From: Incurvaria masculella
Taxonomy: Eukaryota > Arthropoda > Insecta > Lepidoptera > Incurvariidae
Assembly (NCBI GenBank): GCA_946894095.1
Contig: OX335656.1
Span: 2,805,001 to 2,869,000 of the forward strand
Length of the DNA: 64,000 nt
Reading direction: 5' to 3'
The notes beneath the pieces were generated by a model. It worked only from the letters and a program-made list of their open reading frames with translations, did not search any database and had not been told where the DNA came from. Below, one piece after another: positions 33,895 through 45,500 of the stretch. The position numbers and the translations under genes were made by a program. Each line of letters starts with the position of its first letter. Position 1 is the stretch's first letter.

Positions 33895-33968
33895 TCAAAC
33901 ACGTCACTTTGTGTGGACAGTATGGAAGGAACTCTATGCGGATCACTAAAAGTGACGTGTTTGAACAT
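33895..33968. repeat. Short fold-back with TGACGTGTTTGA stems
   Basis: TCAAACACGTCACTTT and AAAGTGACGTGTTTGA are perfect 16-bp inverted repeats about 40 bp apart. Each contains a TGACGT (CRE-like) half. It could be a tiny MITE or a paired binding site. Confidence 0.6.
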
Positions 33969-34016
33969 TGATTATCTCGGCCGTCTCTTCTTGCAACCGG
34001 GGCTTAGACGTCCACT

Positions 34017-34050
34017 AATTATAATTAATAATTAATTATTAATTATAATT
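34017..34050. repeat. Perfect 34-nt AT palindrome
   Basis: The sequence from AATTATAATTAATAATT to its mirror is exactly self-complementary, with no loop. All A/T, it can extrude as a cruciform and lies between two other fold-back sequences. Confidence 0.8.
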
Positions 34051-34097
34051 AATAATTATACTTCGGTAAACGATTTTAGGTTACGGTGGCTGTTTTA

Positions 34098-34206
34098 ACT
34101 ATATCGTAAATCACTTGGCTTACCACAGCGGTCATCATGGCCGACGTTTCGGACCTGTATGACCGGCGAAATACCCCAATTGATTTACAATACAGTTCAT
34201 CGTCGA
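34098..34206. repeat. CCGACGTTTCGG-containing repeat fragment
   Basis: GGCTTACCACAGCGGTCATC then GGCCGACGTTTCGGACCTGT. GGCTTACCACAG recurs at 55001 and the CCGACGTTTCG core at 14521. It is probably a piece of a dispersed DNA element whose full form is not in this window. Confidence 0.4.
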
Positions 34207-34764
34207 CGTGAGAAAAATTAAAAAACCTCAAAGAATTTTCCAATTACAGAGACATTCGGAACCTTTCTTGAGAATTGTCTGCTCGTGTGTATTTTGGCCC
34301 TGAGTCACCCTGCCTGGCATTACGTCACAGCTTACGCCCTCCCTCCCCCGCCCCCTCCCGTACCGCAGCTGAGCTCCCCGAGAACCTGAGTCGAAGTGTC
34401 CGGGACTATTTTGCCATCTGAGCAAACAAATTCCTCTTTGTGATCCGCTTAAATCGTGCCAGTTGACTTTACCAAAAATGTTTCGATATATTGAATTTTC
34501 TTAGGTTGCCATCAATTTTTTGTTTTTAAATAGGCTTATATTGCGATATTCAGTATAAAAAATACCACAACCAATGGCTTGGTAATCGTCGCAGAGAATA
34601 CTTTGATTGTAAGTTGATTGTAAGTCACAAAATATTGTTATTAAAGTATCAGAAAACCTATATTATTTAATGTTACTGGACTCATAATAGATGTATAACT
34701 CATAATATAACTCATAACATCACAATGTTACTCATGAGTCATTCATACTAAAATAACGAGGTGT
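34207..34764. other. Unassigned DNA with C-rich patch
   Basis: CCCTCCCTCCCCCGCCCCCT at about 34338 is a short C-rich run with G-quadruplex potential on the minus strand. Nothing else recognised. Confidence 0.4.
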
Positions 34765-34925
34765 CATGTTGGCTCCTTCCTTATAATTCATGGCTACATT
34801 TAACTGGTTGGAAAACATGGACAGATTTTCATTGCCGGTTCGACCATTGTTCTTTGAATGCGATGGTACCAACCTGGGCGGGATTAACTAGTAAGGAAAT
34901 AACCTAATGTTTAATGTGGAATACG
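34765..34925 (-). mobile_element. Degenerate SINE fragment
   Basis: The body phrases (GGAAAACATGGACAGATTTT, ATGCGATGGTACCAACC, GGGCGGGATTAAC) are recognisable on the minus strand but diverged. No head is preserved. Directly after it GTCGCCTCTTACGATATGCA begins unrelated text. Confidence 0.6.
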
Positions 34926-35157
34926 AATGACGAGTCGCTTAGTCGCCTCTTACGATATGCACGGGAAGAAATACATTGGACCCACTTTTAGTATTTTTAC
35001 GGGCTAGAACCCACACAGCACCAGATGGAATTGAGCATGCTTCAAATCTTGTGTTGTTGGTGTGTGTAGTATTAAAAAAAAATTCTATATATCTGCATTT
35101 GGATTTACTGCCGATTAGGTGTTATGAGCGACGTTCATGTTTCTGTTTTTTTTTGTT
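34926..35157. other. Unassigned spacer
   Basis: No gene supported. It ends in a long T run that belongs to the following SINE tail. Confidence 0.35.
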
Positions 35158-35540
35158 TTTTTTTTTTATGTGACTGGACATGGATGGCTAATACCACACC
35201 TTCTGTCATGGTATTAGCCTAACACACCACATGGGAACTAGGAGCCATGCCAGGACCTTCCTTATATTGCACGGCTACATTGAACTGGATGGAAAACATG
35301 GACAATTTTCATTGCCGCTTCGACCATCGTTCATCCAATGCGATGGTACCAACCCGGGCGGGATTAACCCTACCACCTAGTAAGTAAGGAAGGGGACCTA
35401 CAGTTTAACGTGGAATCCGAACCACGGCCAGCCTCTCTCAACGGTCGAATGGTCACCCATCCAAGACCAGACCGGACCCAGCGTTGCTTAACTTCGGAGA
35501 GCGATCGCCGAAGTGTCGCGCCACTGGGCCACTGAGGAGG
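35158..35540 (-). mobile_element. 5S-rRNA-headed SINE, copy 3 (full length)
   Basis: On the minus strand it runs from CCTCAGTGGCCCAGTGGCGC and TCTCCGAAGTTAAGCAACGC through the shared body to GTCACATAAAAAAAAA. It is very close to the copy at 25930, including the complete GCTGGGTCCGGTCTGGTCTT segment. Confidence 0.87.
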
Positions 35541-36268
35541 CTAACAACCACCTCAAGTGTGTTGTGCTACCGCTTTGCACCAATACAGATCGTTGGAACG
35601 TGATCACGTCTAAATGAGCGCGAAATTTAAATGTGGCGACGTCGTTCATTTGCGTCAATTTGATATTTAAATTGTTGATACAAATCCAGTCCACAACTTG
35701 CAGCTACATACTTGCCCGTGTAAACGCCCACCAAGCGAGTGCGTCGTTTCGCGCTGCTGCTCCGCTGCTGTTCGTTCGCACTTACCGCTTGTTTGTCTTC
35801 TTTATTCCTCTACAATAAAACCAGGCGACTTGATAAATTGAGTGAGCTCCTTCCAGCCAGGGCGGGGAATTGTTTTTAAACACTCCCGTTTTATAATTTC
35901 GGCGATCGTATTTCCTGTTTCCTCACCGGGTCGGTTAGCAAGTTTCTTTAAAAAGTCGACAAAAATAAATTCAGAAGTTTAGATGGAGCTCACAAGTTCT
36001 GGTACGAAATTAGACTTGACCTGCGAGTTTTTGTCCTTATTTTTTCGCCGCTACAAGTGGCGCCCAATTTCTTAGAATATTTATGTAACCGACAAATTAC
36101 GAGGCTCTATAATTAGGTTATGTTTATTTTATTATTAAATTTTAAAGATTATATGTCTTTAACAAAAAAAGTTTGTATTCTAACAATTTACTATACTTGC
36201 ATGTAATATGGCTTTGGATGTTGCACCTACCTACAGATATTTCTATTGCCTTTCCTCATCACCCCAAG
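35541..36268. other. Unassigned intronic DNA
   Basis: Nothing recognised. Confidence 0.35.
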
Positions 36269-36402
36269 GGTTGAATGGAAGAAATCACTCTTAGCGATAA
36301 GTCCGCCTTTGTGCAGTATTGTTGTTTTGCTGTATGTTTTCTCTGTAATTGTATTTTTGTTAATGCACAATAAAGAATTTATTCATTCATTCATTCATTC
36401 AT
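36269..36402 (+). mobile_element. LINE 3' tail with (ATTC)n, copy 1
   Basis: GGAAGAAATCACTCTTAGCG, ATAAGTCCGCCTTTGTGCAG and GCACAATAAAGAATTTATTC, followed by (ATTC)n. The same text recurs at 37853. The polyadenylation signal next to a simple repeat is typical of a non-LTR retrotransposon 3' end. Both copies are truncated to the tail. Confidence 0.65.
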
Positions 36403-36882
36403 TGAAGTCCACAAGAATACCCCAGCGCGTCGTGACGTCACAACTGCAGCGTCAATGTTTTGAATGTTCGTGATATGAAAATAACTAACTTTGTTAACAC
36501 TTCTAGAAAAAAATAAAAATAACGGTTTTATTTTTAACAACCTAATGCCACGTGTCAAGTGATGATAACTCGTCCAGGCTAGACATAATATCCTTTTAAT
36601 GATTACGAATACAGAGTTCGTGCGCCTAATTAACGTTAACGAAGGTTTAATTAAAGCGAGATGGAATAAGCGTGGACAGAACACTCGTCCGAATAATAAC
36701 TTCCCTAACGGGTTAGACATGTTAAACCGTCATAATTAAAAAAAATATATTTAGCAAAAAAACAAAGATTTTTTATTTGACGATACAAAAATCAGGTGCA
36801 CAAATATGTATGATACATTTATCATAACATGATCCTGTTAGTGTTAGTAGACCACGGCAATTTTTTACTAGCCTGCTTTTTC
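36403..36882. other. Unassigned intronic DNA
   Basis: Nothing recognised. Confidence 0.35.
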
Positions 36883-37119
36883 GGGTTCCGTACCCAAAGA
36901 GTGCCAACGGAACCCTCCGCTGTCTGTCCGTCCGCCAGTCCGTCGCTGTATCTCATGAACCGTAATAGGTAGGCAGCTGAATTTTCCACAGAGTGTGTAT
37001 TTGTTTTGCCGCTATAACAACAAATAGGTTAAATTAAAAAATAACAAAAAAAAATACAAAAAAATTGATTTATTGTGTTAAATCTTGTAAGATGGTCCAA
37101 CTCTCACTTGGTCTTTTTA
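36883..37119 (+). mobile_element. GTCCG-microsatellite element, family A copy 4 (shortened)
   Basis: GGGTTCCGTACCCAAAGAGT, a short CTGTCCGTCCG run, TCATGAACCGTAATAGGTAG and TTGCCGCTATAACAACAAAT are present. The terminal hairpin is largely lost (ACTCTCACTTGGTCTTTT). Confidence 0.75.
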
Positions 37120-37852
37120 TAAAATCATATCCTTTGAAATACTTAATAGTTAACAAATATATTACGATGAGAGAGGCAGCTCAGATAAAAATATCAGGTT
37201 GGCTGCTAATCGAAATTCTATGCGTATATCATAGACCTAGCATTTCTATGGCGGAAATTGCGAAAAAACAAAAAACATTATTTAAAGATTTTCTGAACTT
37301 AATTCTTGCCTTGCGGCGTGAAAGTGCCACCTTCACCGCGAACCCTATATTTCTACATATTCACACGAGCGAGCGCATGAGACACGAGGTCCCGTTACGC
37401 AAGAGTTAAAGTTAAGCCGATCAAGAATAATAGTACCCTTCGACCTGGGATTTAATCGGTTCCAACGTAATGACACAGTTCGAACTGGTTGTTTCATGGA
37501 TTTATTGATGCTGTTTTGGGATGGTCTCGTCGGCTTTCACTGGCTAGTTAGAAACTCGGAATCTATTAAAAGTTTGACGCGAGCCCGAATTACAGTTTAA
37601 ACTGAACTTGAACGTTTTGTTTGACCGTGTTGTAAATGATAATATTCAAGAGTCGGTTATGAAGCATGTTGAAAGAGTGATTATCTGGATCAGGTGTTTG
37701 TAAATATCCCGAGAAATAAAAACATACAATTTTTTTCATTATGTGGATACATCCCGTGTCGGCAAGAAATTTTATTTCAGGAAAAGAAAATGTAGTCCTT
37801 AAGAATTGCCCCTTAGCGTCTCATACGTCCTGTAACCGTATTATACAATTTT
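37120..37852. other. Unassigned intronic DNA
   Basis: The open frame at 37065-37409 runs out of the repeat into this region and has no recognisable domain. Confidence 0.35.
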
Positions 37853-37983
37853 TGGTTGACTGGAAGAAATCACTCCTAGTGATAAGTCCGCCTTTGTACA
37901 ATTTTGTTGTTGTTTCGAATTGTTTTTGTAATTGTACTTGTTTTCTATTGCACAATAAAGAATTTATTCATTCATTCATTCAT
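37853..37983 (+). mobile_element. LINE 3' tail with (ATTC)n, copy 2
   Basis: Matches 36269-36402 closely (GTGATAAGTCCGCCTTTGTA, GCACAATAAAGAATTTATTC, ATTC repeats). It abuts the next dispersed repeat without a spacer. Confidence 0.65.
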
Positions 37984-38323
37984 ACTAGTGGCCCGACCCG
38001 ACTTCGTCGGCATTGAACATTGTGAATAATCATTAGAAAATTATAGGACTTTTCAAGAGGCCCTTTACAATTCAGCCGTACATTCGTTCCGTACAACTTT
38101 GAACTTCTTACGCGGCGACTAACTATCAGTTGACGAATATTATCATGACTTAAGCTTCTTATTTAAATGTATACATTATATATCGACCATCTCCTCTATC
38201 TGGAATAATGTATTTTTCGAATATTTTTTATTTATTTTCAAATAAGTGGAATGGTTCTGGAGATGGCCCTCCACATATAAACAAATTTATAAAATCCGCT
38301 CTCACTAATAATATTAGTAAGGG
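37984..38323 (+). mobile_element. ACTAG...TAATATTAGTAAGG dispersed repeat, copy 3
   Basis: It starts ACTAGTGGCCCGACCCGACT and ends ACTAATAATATTAGTAAGGG. The ends correspond to those of 13152-14020 and 58232-58484, although the interior differs. The class is unknown. Confidence 0.5.
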
Positions 38324-39446
38324 TCTGATGATTGGGTATTTTTCAAATAGACTTACCGACTAAGAGAAAACAGTTTCAACGGAGCGAAAAAACAATTGGA
38401 CCCTCATAAAAAATGTACTCAGCCAGCGGCAAAGCGCTAGCGACGCGCGGCACACATTCCGATGCTGGTCCGAGCATGGCGCTGTACCTATTAGCAACAA
38501 AACGCCCTACAGAATGGAGACTAGCCTATCTGTTTCCGTGACGGAAATTAAATTTTCCGACAAACTCCCTCCTTCCTTTGTCATCCCCCGAATGAAAATG
38601 GACTCGGGATATCGATGAGACGTTGGTCCGTTTTCGCCTCTCATTTATTATTTTTCGGCAGTGCACGTCAGAATAGGCACTACAGAATTGGAAAGGGCAT
38701 TGTTGGGCCCGTTCGCCATTGTAAGCTTTCGCTGACTGGTTGTTTTCCTAAGAAAAAAAAGAACATTTAGGCCAACGGATTCCTGCGTTGTCGGTGATAC
38801 GATTGTTTGTTGAAGGGAAAATATCGGTTTCCCGTTTTAACTTCACGTAGACAATACGGGCCTCGGCGACGATGTTCTGCTGAGACATCGGATTAATTTC
38901 GGAGAATACAATATATACAATTTTAAGTCGATTTAGAAAGAAAAAGTCGCTTGAAACCTAACACAATGTGCACGGTAATCTCTGCGTTCGTCTGTATGTT
39001 CGTAGATGAAGTTAAGGGAATAAACAAATAAAATATGTACCTTCATTAGCCTTCCCACTATCGTTTTTCATGTAAGTATGAGAATATAAGAAAACAATAC
39101 TTCGAGTAAACATTTTGACATGTGATATTATGAAAATTAGAATGAATACGCTGTTTAAGTTGCCGTACAGAGTACAGTTGTAGTACAAAAGCTCATGCAT
39201 CAACAAACTATGCATTGTTGCCAAATAAACATTAAAATCGCTCTCAATGCGACTATTCTCTGTGACTGCAGACGACACACTGACTCACGCTCGACTGACG
39301 CAGATGAAACTTTTTGCGACTACCCGCTCGCTCTCGGATTAAATGGGTAGCTTTTAATTTGCGTGCCGCCAGCGTAAAAGCTCAGGGATTGTGAAAGCTG
39401 TTTTTTGTAATGGGAGGCTTTGATGTTTAGCTAAGCTGCATGTGAT
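38324..39446. other. Unassigned intronic DNA
   Basis: No gene or repeat recognised. Confidence 0.35.
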
Positions 39447-39620
39447 CTGAAGCCTAAGTCCGCTAATAGATAACTCAACTTTCGAGTGTTAACTTTATGA
39501 AATAACCTCAGAATAACACAAAATTGTACCAAACAACTACCCAATTTTGTGTGATTCCGGGGTTATCTCATAACGCTAACACTCGAAAGTGGGTTATCTA
39601 TTAACAGACTTAGGCTTCAG
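39447..39620. mobile_element. Fold-back MITE with CTGAAGCCTAAGTC ends
   Basis: The two halves are imperfect inverted repeats over about 80 bp each. CTGAAGCCTAAGTC, TAGATAACTCAACTTTCGAG and AACACAAAATTG are answered by CAATTTTGTGTG, CTCGAAAGTGGGTTATCTA and GACTTAGGCTTCAG. It is 174 bp, non-coding, single copy here. Confidence 0.75.
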
Positions 39621-40950
39621 GTATTACAAATTGATTTCCACCCGATGAACTGGAAAATGAATCGGCATTAAAAATACCATTAAAAATTACTTCCAACTTA
39701 GCAAGACTAGGCGAAGGGATAAAGAAAAAGAAATCCAAAAGTTTAAAAGTAGTTTAGTAAATTACAGGCCATTGCTGAACCTCGCGTCCGTAACGCCGAA
39801 AACAAGAGAAAGCAGCTGGCAACTCAATCTTGGCTTAAATCAAGCCTCGATTGAAGGCCTCGGTTTCCTCGGGGGAGGCGGCCCCGCCCCCCCTCGCCCC
39901 TCCCGCCCCCCTCCACCCCGGCCGCACGCCACTACTCAGTAAATATCCCTCGGCCACAGGCCGACCGCAGCCAGCAAGTTTGTGCGCCGACGACGCGCTG
40001 CCGTAGCTCATACATACAATAGATGTGTTGCAATGGGGTACGGTCCCGAGAAACATTTAAATGGCAACAAGCTGTGATAAAATCAAATTAACCCACAACA
40101 GTGAGACGTTCACTAGGAAATAACTTGTGTGAGGATCAGTTCAGTTTTAAGGTTTATCTAAAGGTGCCAGCCTATAATGATTTACGTAATGAACTTGTGA
40201 CGCTCGATGTCCAGGAATCCCCCAAATCATTTATTTTCCACTACGTAAAATGTAAATAAAAATTCCGATGAAAAATACTTTATTTTTAAAAACATTGAAA
40301 CATCATTTTTAAAAACAGTAAGTAATGGCAATACTTCCAACGATAAAAAACATACCTCCTTTTTTAATTACATTATTTTTTCATTCTGTTCAATCACACT
40401 GTTAGAATGCAAACTTCATCATTTCCTCGTATCCCAAAGGGAAATAACATCACAATTAGCCTACAACTACTCCATTCGCGGGTATTAACAGCGCGATATC
40501 GATTGAGCACACACCAATTGTCTGCCTAATTAATTATGAACAATCACACACACCTTTCCCGCACTCTCACTAACACGGACACATCCACACGCGAGTCGGT
40601 ATTGTCTGAAGTTGGTATTGTTGCGGCGGAAAGATGTTAGTCATTACATATTGTGAGGGAAAATTACAAAAGGCGGCATATTGGATGCGGGGATCTGGTG
40701 GAACAAGTAGACAGTATGTATTCTAAATGTAATATTCTAAAAATCTTAAGACCAAACAAAATAAATTAGTTAAAAAAAACGTTATGCCTACAAGTGTGAT
40801 CGAGAAGTGAAGAGAAACACATGAAGGGAAACATCAAATTTACGAATTGAATTCGAGACCGATGCAACGAATAAACAAAGACACACTTTTGGTGAAGATA
40901 AGGCAAAACGTAATGCAAAACCATAAAACATTACAGAACCAAACTGTATC
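39621..40950. other. Intronic DNA with C-rich island at 39835-39990
   Basis: The island contains GGGGGAGGCGGCCCCGCCCC and several CCCC runs, then CCGGCCGCACGCC. A minus open frame (39835-40056) covers it but looks like a composition effect. No gene or repeat seen in the rest. Confidence 0.4.
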
Positions 40951-41494
40951 TTAAGGTGGCCCAACCCGGCGGGCCTAACTCATTCGCGGGCACGGTACAA
41001 AACCGTGCTGTTGCGCTCTGGGACCTTCTGTGTTTCAAAGAATAAGACAGGCTCCGTCATGAGGAAGATGCAACATGTCCACAAAAAAGACAATGTGCAT
41101 AGTGTATGATTTGGTAAGATTTACGAAAATTTTAATTTAAAAACGACTTATAGCTAAAAGTAAACCACGACCGCTGTAGTAAAAAATCGAACAAAAACCA
41201 AATAGATTATAAAACTTGATTAAATAAGCTATGTCTGATGACTAATCTTTTTAAGATGTTCTTACTTTATCATTGCGTAATCCACCTCCAAAGTAATTGT
41301 ATAAAACGCGCGAAAAATGCGAACTTTCGGACCTTATAACTTAGAAACCAAACACAATTTTACAATGGTCATCAGACATCTAGTTCGATCAAATAAAGCT
41401 ATTTTGAGCACAATTTTGGATCTCTGATAATAAATATGGGCGTGATCTTCTTTCCCCTTTTGTATGGGGAGATGAGCGGGATGGGCCACCTTAA
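40951..41494 (+). mobile_element. TTAA MITE family C copy 4 (uninterrupted)
   Basis: It is bounded by TTAAGGTGGCCCAACCCGGC and GCGGGATGGGCCACCTTAA, with TTAA on each side. It is 544 bp and the best uninterrupted copy. No ORF. Confidence 0.82.
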
Positions 41495-42697
41495 AACAAC
41501 GGGACAGGAAAGCCCAACGTTATTTGGGTAGAGCAATACCAAAGATAATACTAAGAATTGCTTAATACTTTAATTACTTAAATGCTCTGGCAGACAACCG
41601 GTTAGCTACTTTCTCAGATGTGGACGTACCTAGCGAAAGAAAATACAAAACTTTGTGTGTAAGTACACCACCTAAATTTATAACAAAATTCGGAGCTGTA
41701 TCGCACGGGATACGGAACGTCGACATTTCGTAAGGTCTCGGCACAAAGCTATCAATTCACGAGTTCGCCGCTCGATTAGAAATATTATCGCATTGTTTCC
41801 AATAGGAAAGACGGAAAGGGGTCGGAAACAGGGCCCCGCGATCCGACCGAGATGAAATTTGAATAATGGTATATTATTACTAAAGGATCCCTGTATATTA
41901 GTCGGGGTCGATACCTTGAACTTTCTCGGGCCATATCGTGAAAAATGAGTGTCCAAGTAACGCAATTAAAACATAAGACGCTTGCTGATTTTAGGCTTAT
42001 CACTCATTTATTTACTTGGGTTCCTGTATAGTCTAGATTTTTTATTTCCTGTTTCTCAAAGTCCATCTTTTTTGGATTGCTTCAGTTTAATTTGTGGTTT
42101 CTCTATGCATTCCACTATTCGCCGAGATGTCTTTTGCTCGGAAGTAGTGGAACAATAAATTACCAGCACCATCCGCCATAATTCACTGGGCGACTATTTT
42201 ATGCGTGATATCCGCGAACTCCCAGTCTTTCCGCCCGACTTCCCAACAATGGTCTGCTCACCTTCCTCTAGTTCTCTTTATGCGTGCCTTTAGCTATTTA
42301 AACAAGGGTGTATACCACAAAAGAGCCTAAATAAATGCCTCCCTTGTAGCGGTAACGTAACGGTAACAATCCTACAGGGAGGGCTATTTAGGAGACCGCC
42401 ATTAGTGAATTCGTACACATTTAGAGTGGAGGCGTAAGTACTTAGCCTAACGACTATTCTCTACGGTTATAACTTATATGGGACTTTGGTCATGGTTTTA
42501 GCATATTTTTACTAGTTTTTTTTCTTTTTTGATCTTTTTCTAGGTTACAGTCGGATTCCCAAAAAAGGCACAGGATTTGACTGTTATACGTCGGATAAAG
42601 TAAGTCTAGCTGAGAATTGTAGTGGCTCGAATGTGTCCTAAATATTTTTCATGCAATTGCTATTTATTATTTCCTTGTCATGATAACACTCCATCAC
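41495..42697. other. Unassigned intronic DNA left of the LTR array
   Basis: Overlapping minus open frames at 41678-42003 have no recognisable features. The sequence ends with CTCCATCACCAAT, whose last four bases are the target duplication of the LTR element. Confidence 0.35.
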
Positions 42698-42701
42698 CAA
42701 T
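42698..42701. repeat. Target site duplication CAAT (left)
   Basis: CAAT immediately precedes the first LTR and recurs directly after the third LTR at 53855-53858. A 4-bp duplication fits Ty3/mdg4-type LTR elements. Confidence 0.75.
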
Positions 42702-43716
42702 TGTAGGGTTCGTTGGATGGTGTGTGTGGTGCGTGTAGAAGGTGGTGAGTGAGTGATGAGTGAGGATGTAAAGGTTTTGTCTCCTCCACGGCGACTTGCT
42801 AGATATCTAGGAAATGCAGGTGACGTGTAGAGCATTCCTCAATCTCGATGCCTCGGGTCGCTCAGTCGGAAGCTCAGGGTGCAGGGTCGAAGCTACGGAA
42901 GAAAATACGTACAAACCCTACCTAATCTATGCATCTGCTTGGAGAGGACTTTTGAGGAAATATTCAAACACACTGGATGAAGGTGAAGTGATGTTTATTG
43001 AAGTTTATTATTGCACAAACAGAAGTGTAAAACTGTTAGGCTGATGCGACATACCGATGAAGTTCTAGTCCTACCGCCGGTCTCGTTTGTAGGGTCTTCG
43101 TCCCGCTCCTCAGATGAAACTGGAACTGGTCGGACGGCTACAGGCTCCCTGCTCCAACTCCGCTCTCATCAACTGGCTGACTCCAAACACCACCGGAATA
43201 AACTGCACAGCCTCTACACTTGGTCTCTTATGAGAACCTGATCAAAGAGTCATAAGGTCTTTCACGGGCCGCGTGATCTGACTCGCACACCACTTGGTGT
43301 CGAGGATACGGCGGACACTCGCGGGAGGACTTCCCTCAGGGTGCAGCTGCGTCGAAGGCCAGAGGCGAGATCCTCACACCATTCCGATTGGTGGGGATTC
43401 CTTCAAGATGGCGCTGCAAAAACGCGATAAAAGCTCTCAACGGAGCTCTGGTCTGTACGGGCGCGGGAGTCGAACTGAACCCAATATTTTCATTTTCAGT
43501 TCAGTGATATTCTCCTGTTTTTATTTTTATTTTTCCGGAATCTTCCAAACTTGTCACGTTCCCATGGCAACGTTTCGAAATTTGAGACTCCTAGTGTGTC
43601 CTCTCTTGATTGGCTTTTTCATATTTTTCTTTCTTCATCCATAGACAGTTGTCTATGGGCAACCTATATTTTACTTGCCGCGGAAATAAAGACAATACTA
43701 AATATAACATCCTACA
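42702..43716 (-). repeat. LTR 1 (3' LTR of the minus-strand element)
   Basis: 1,015 bp, starting TGTAGGGTT and ending CATCCTACA (inverted TGTAGG/CCTACA ends). AATAAA signals on the minus strand at 42994-42999 and 43004-43009 are placed as expected for the R region, leaving about 290 bp of U5. It differs from LTRs 2 and 3 within the first 70 bp (CGTTGGATGGTGTGTGTGG and an additional GTGAGTGATGA-type repeat), making it 9 bp longer. The frames at 42814, 43011 and 43294 are shared by all three LTRs and are not genes. Confidence 0.85.
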
Positions 43717-45119
43717 TATATCCCTATTTTCAGTTTAAAAAAAAATAATGAAAAAAAAAGAAAGAAAACACCCTATCATAGAATTATAACTTTAACAAAG
43801 TGTTATCATATACATTTTAAATCCAATCAAAGCTATCTAATCCTAATCCCTTAAAATTTTACAATATTAACAATTTTTTTTTTATTTTTTTTTTTGGGAT
43901 TTCAAAATTAAATTCTCTTTACGATTATGCATCAGAATGTTTTATAAACCTACTAAACTTTCATTCTTAATTAATCATCTAAGTGTACTTAGAGTAAGGC
44001 TTTGACAAACAGCAAAAGTATAATCTGTTTAAAGTTTCAGTTGCTTACTGCAAATAAAGTTTTATCAATGCAAAAATTTTCTAATTATTTGAACGAAAGC
44101 TGCTTAAGTTGGAACAATGCAAAATTTTCCTAATTCTTTGAACAAACATAGCTGGAAGTGAATTTATGCTCGAATTGAAAATTTCGAACAAGTTTGTATT
44201 AAATCTTTAACAGAATTTAAAAAGAATATCTTGATCACAAGGAAAAAACATTCACTAACTTTATATAGAATATCCAAAACATAAAAAAAAAAATCGACTA
44301 TGTTTTCAGGGAAGCACATCATAATATTAAAAATTTAAAAAAAAAATTAAATAAAAAATAGTTCGACTACCCCCCAGATTTTGTTAAGTTTCAAACAAGA
44401 AGTTGTTCTAATAAACAGCTGAGCTCATTAAAATTCAAAAACTGAAAGTTTTCAGACCGAAAATCTCAGCGATAATTGAATGCAGTTATAATTACCGATA
44501 GGTACTTAATGACTCTTCATATTTACTAGTAAGTAAATTTTCAAATTACAGAGAATAACCCATTAGACTTTATAACATTCGGACTTTAAAATTCTCAGCG
44601 AAAATCCCATATCTTAACAATTAATAATTTTTTTTTTACTAATTGACAATATTTAAAAATAATGAAATGAAGATGAATGAAAGTAGAATTAAATTCAAAT
44701 TCAATGCCAAAGTGGCTTATTACTTGCGCATTCGCGCATCTAATAAATTAAGTCAATATAAATATCTCTTTTAAACTTCAAAGAGATCTGTCTGTGTTTT
44801 CCATCCAATCAGTTCAGAATGGTTGACCATTCAGTATAGCTATAGAGACATTAAAAAAGTTAAAAAGAATGGTTCGATTTAATGAAATTAAAATAGTAAA
44901 ATTATTTAAATTATTCTTTGAAAAGAAAATCGAACCATTAGTACAGTACAATATATTGGGCTGTTGAAATTAAACAAGGATTCAATTTTAATGATACATA
45001 CCTTATGTATGGATCAAAAAAAATGTTTTTCTTAATCATTTAGTAAAAAGTAGATCAACAGTATAATCCAATATATTGGTTTATAGGCAATTCAGTTAGT
45101 AATATTGTTATCATAAATT

Positions 45120-45345
45120 CCGTCTTTTTTTTTTTTTTTACTAATTGTCAATATTTTTTTTTAATAATTTTTTTTTTTACTAATTGACAATATTTAATTT
45201 TTTTTAATACTTTTTTTTTTACTAATTGTCAATATATATTTTTTTTTAATTATTTTTTTTTTTTTTACTAATTGACAATATTTAATTTTTTTTTTATACT
45301 TTCATTTTTTTACTAATTGGCAATTTTTTTTTTATTCTGATTTTT
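45120..45345. repeat. TACTAATTG.CAAT / poly-T array
   Basis: Five copies of TTTACTAATTG(A/T/G)CAAT are separated by T runs and short A/T text. An isolated sixth copy lies near 44636. Repeated identically 5,069 bp later (50189-50414). Confidence 0.85.
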
Positions 45346-45390
45346 TTTTTATTACTGAACTGAATTATATATATATCTATATATATATGT

Positions 45391-45500
45391 CTTCGGCGAG
45401 TAAGCTTCGACGAGTTATTTCCGACGAGTTGACACCGACACTTCGGCGAGTAGGCTTCGACGAGTTGTTCCCGACGAGTTGACACCGACACTTCGGCGAT
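45391..45500. repeat. 50-bp CTTCGGCGAG tandem repeat
   Basis: Units 45391-45440 and 45441-45490 differ at a few bases (TAAGC/TAGGC, TATTTCC/TGTTCCC), followed by a partial third CTTCGGCGAT. It contains repeated CGACGAGTT words and stands out as GC-rich in an AT-rich region. The second array copy is at 50460-50569. Confidence 0.9.

Noticed and set aside
36360..37985. Two LINE tails as a single element with target duplications
   Set aside because: The copies are in the same orientation, 1.6 kb apart, with an unrelated repeat and unique DNA between. Better read as two independent truncated insertions.
42814..43644. Open frames of 65-116 codons repeated at three positions 5,069 bp apart
   Set aside because: They lie inside the LTRs, overlap each other in different frames, and match no gag or pol motif. 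Repetition is explained by the LTR copies.
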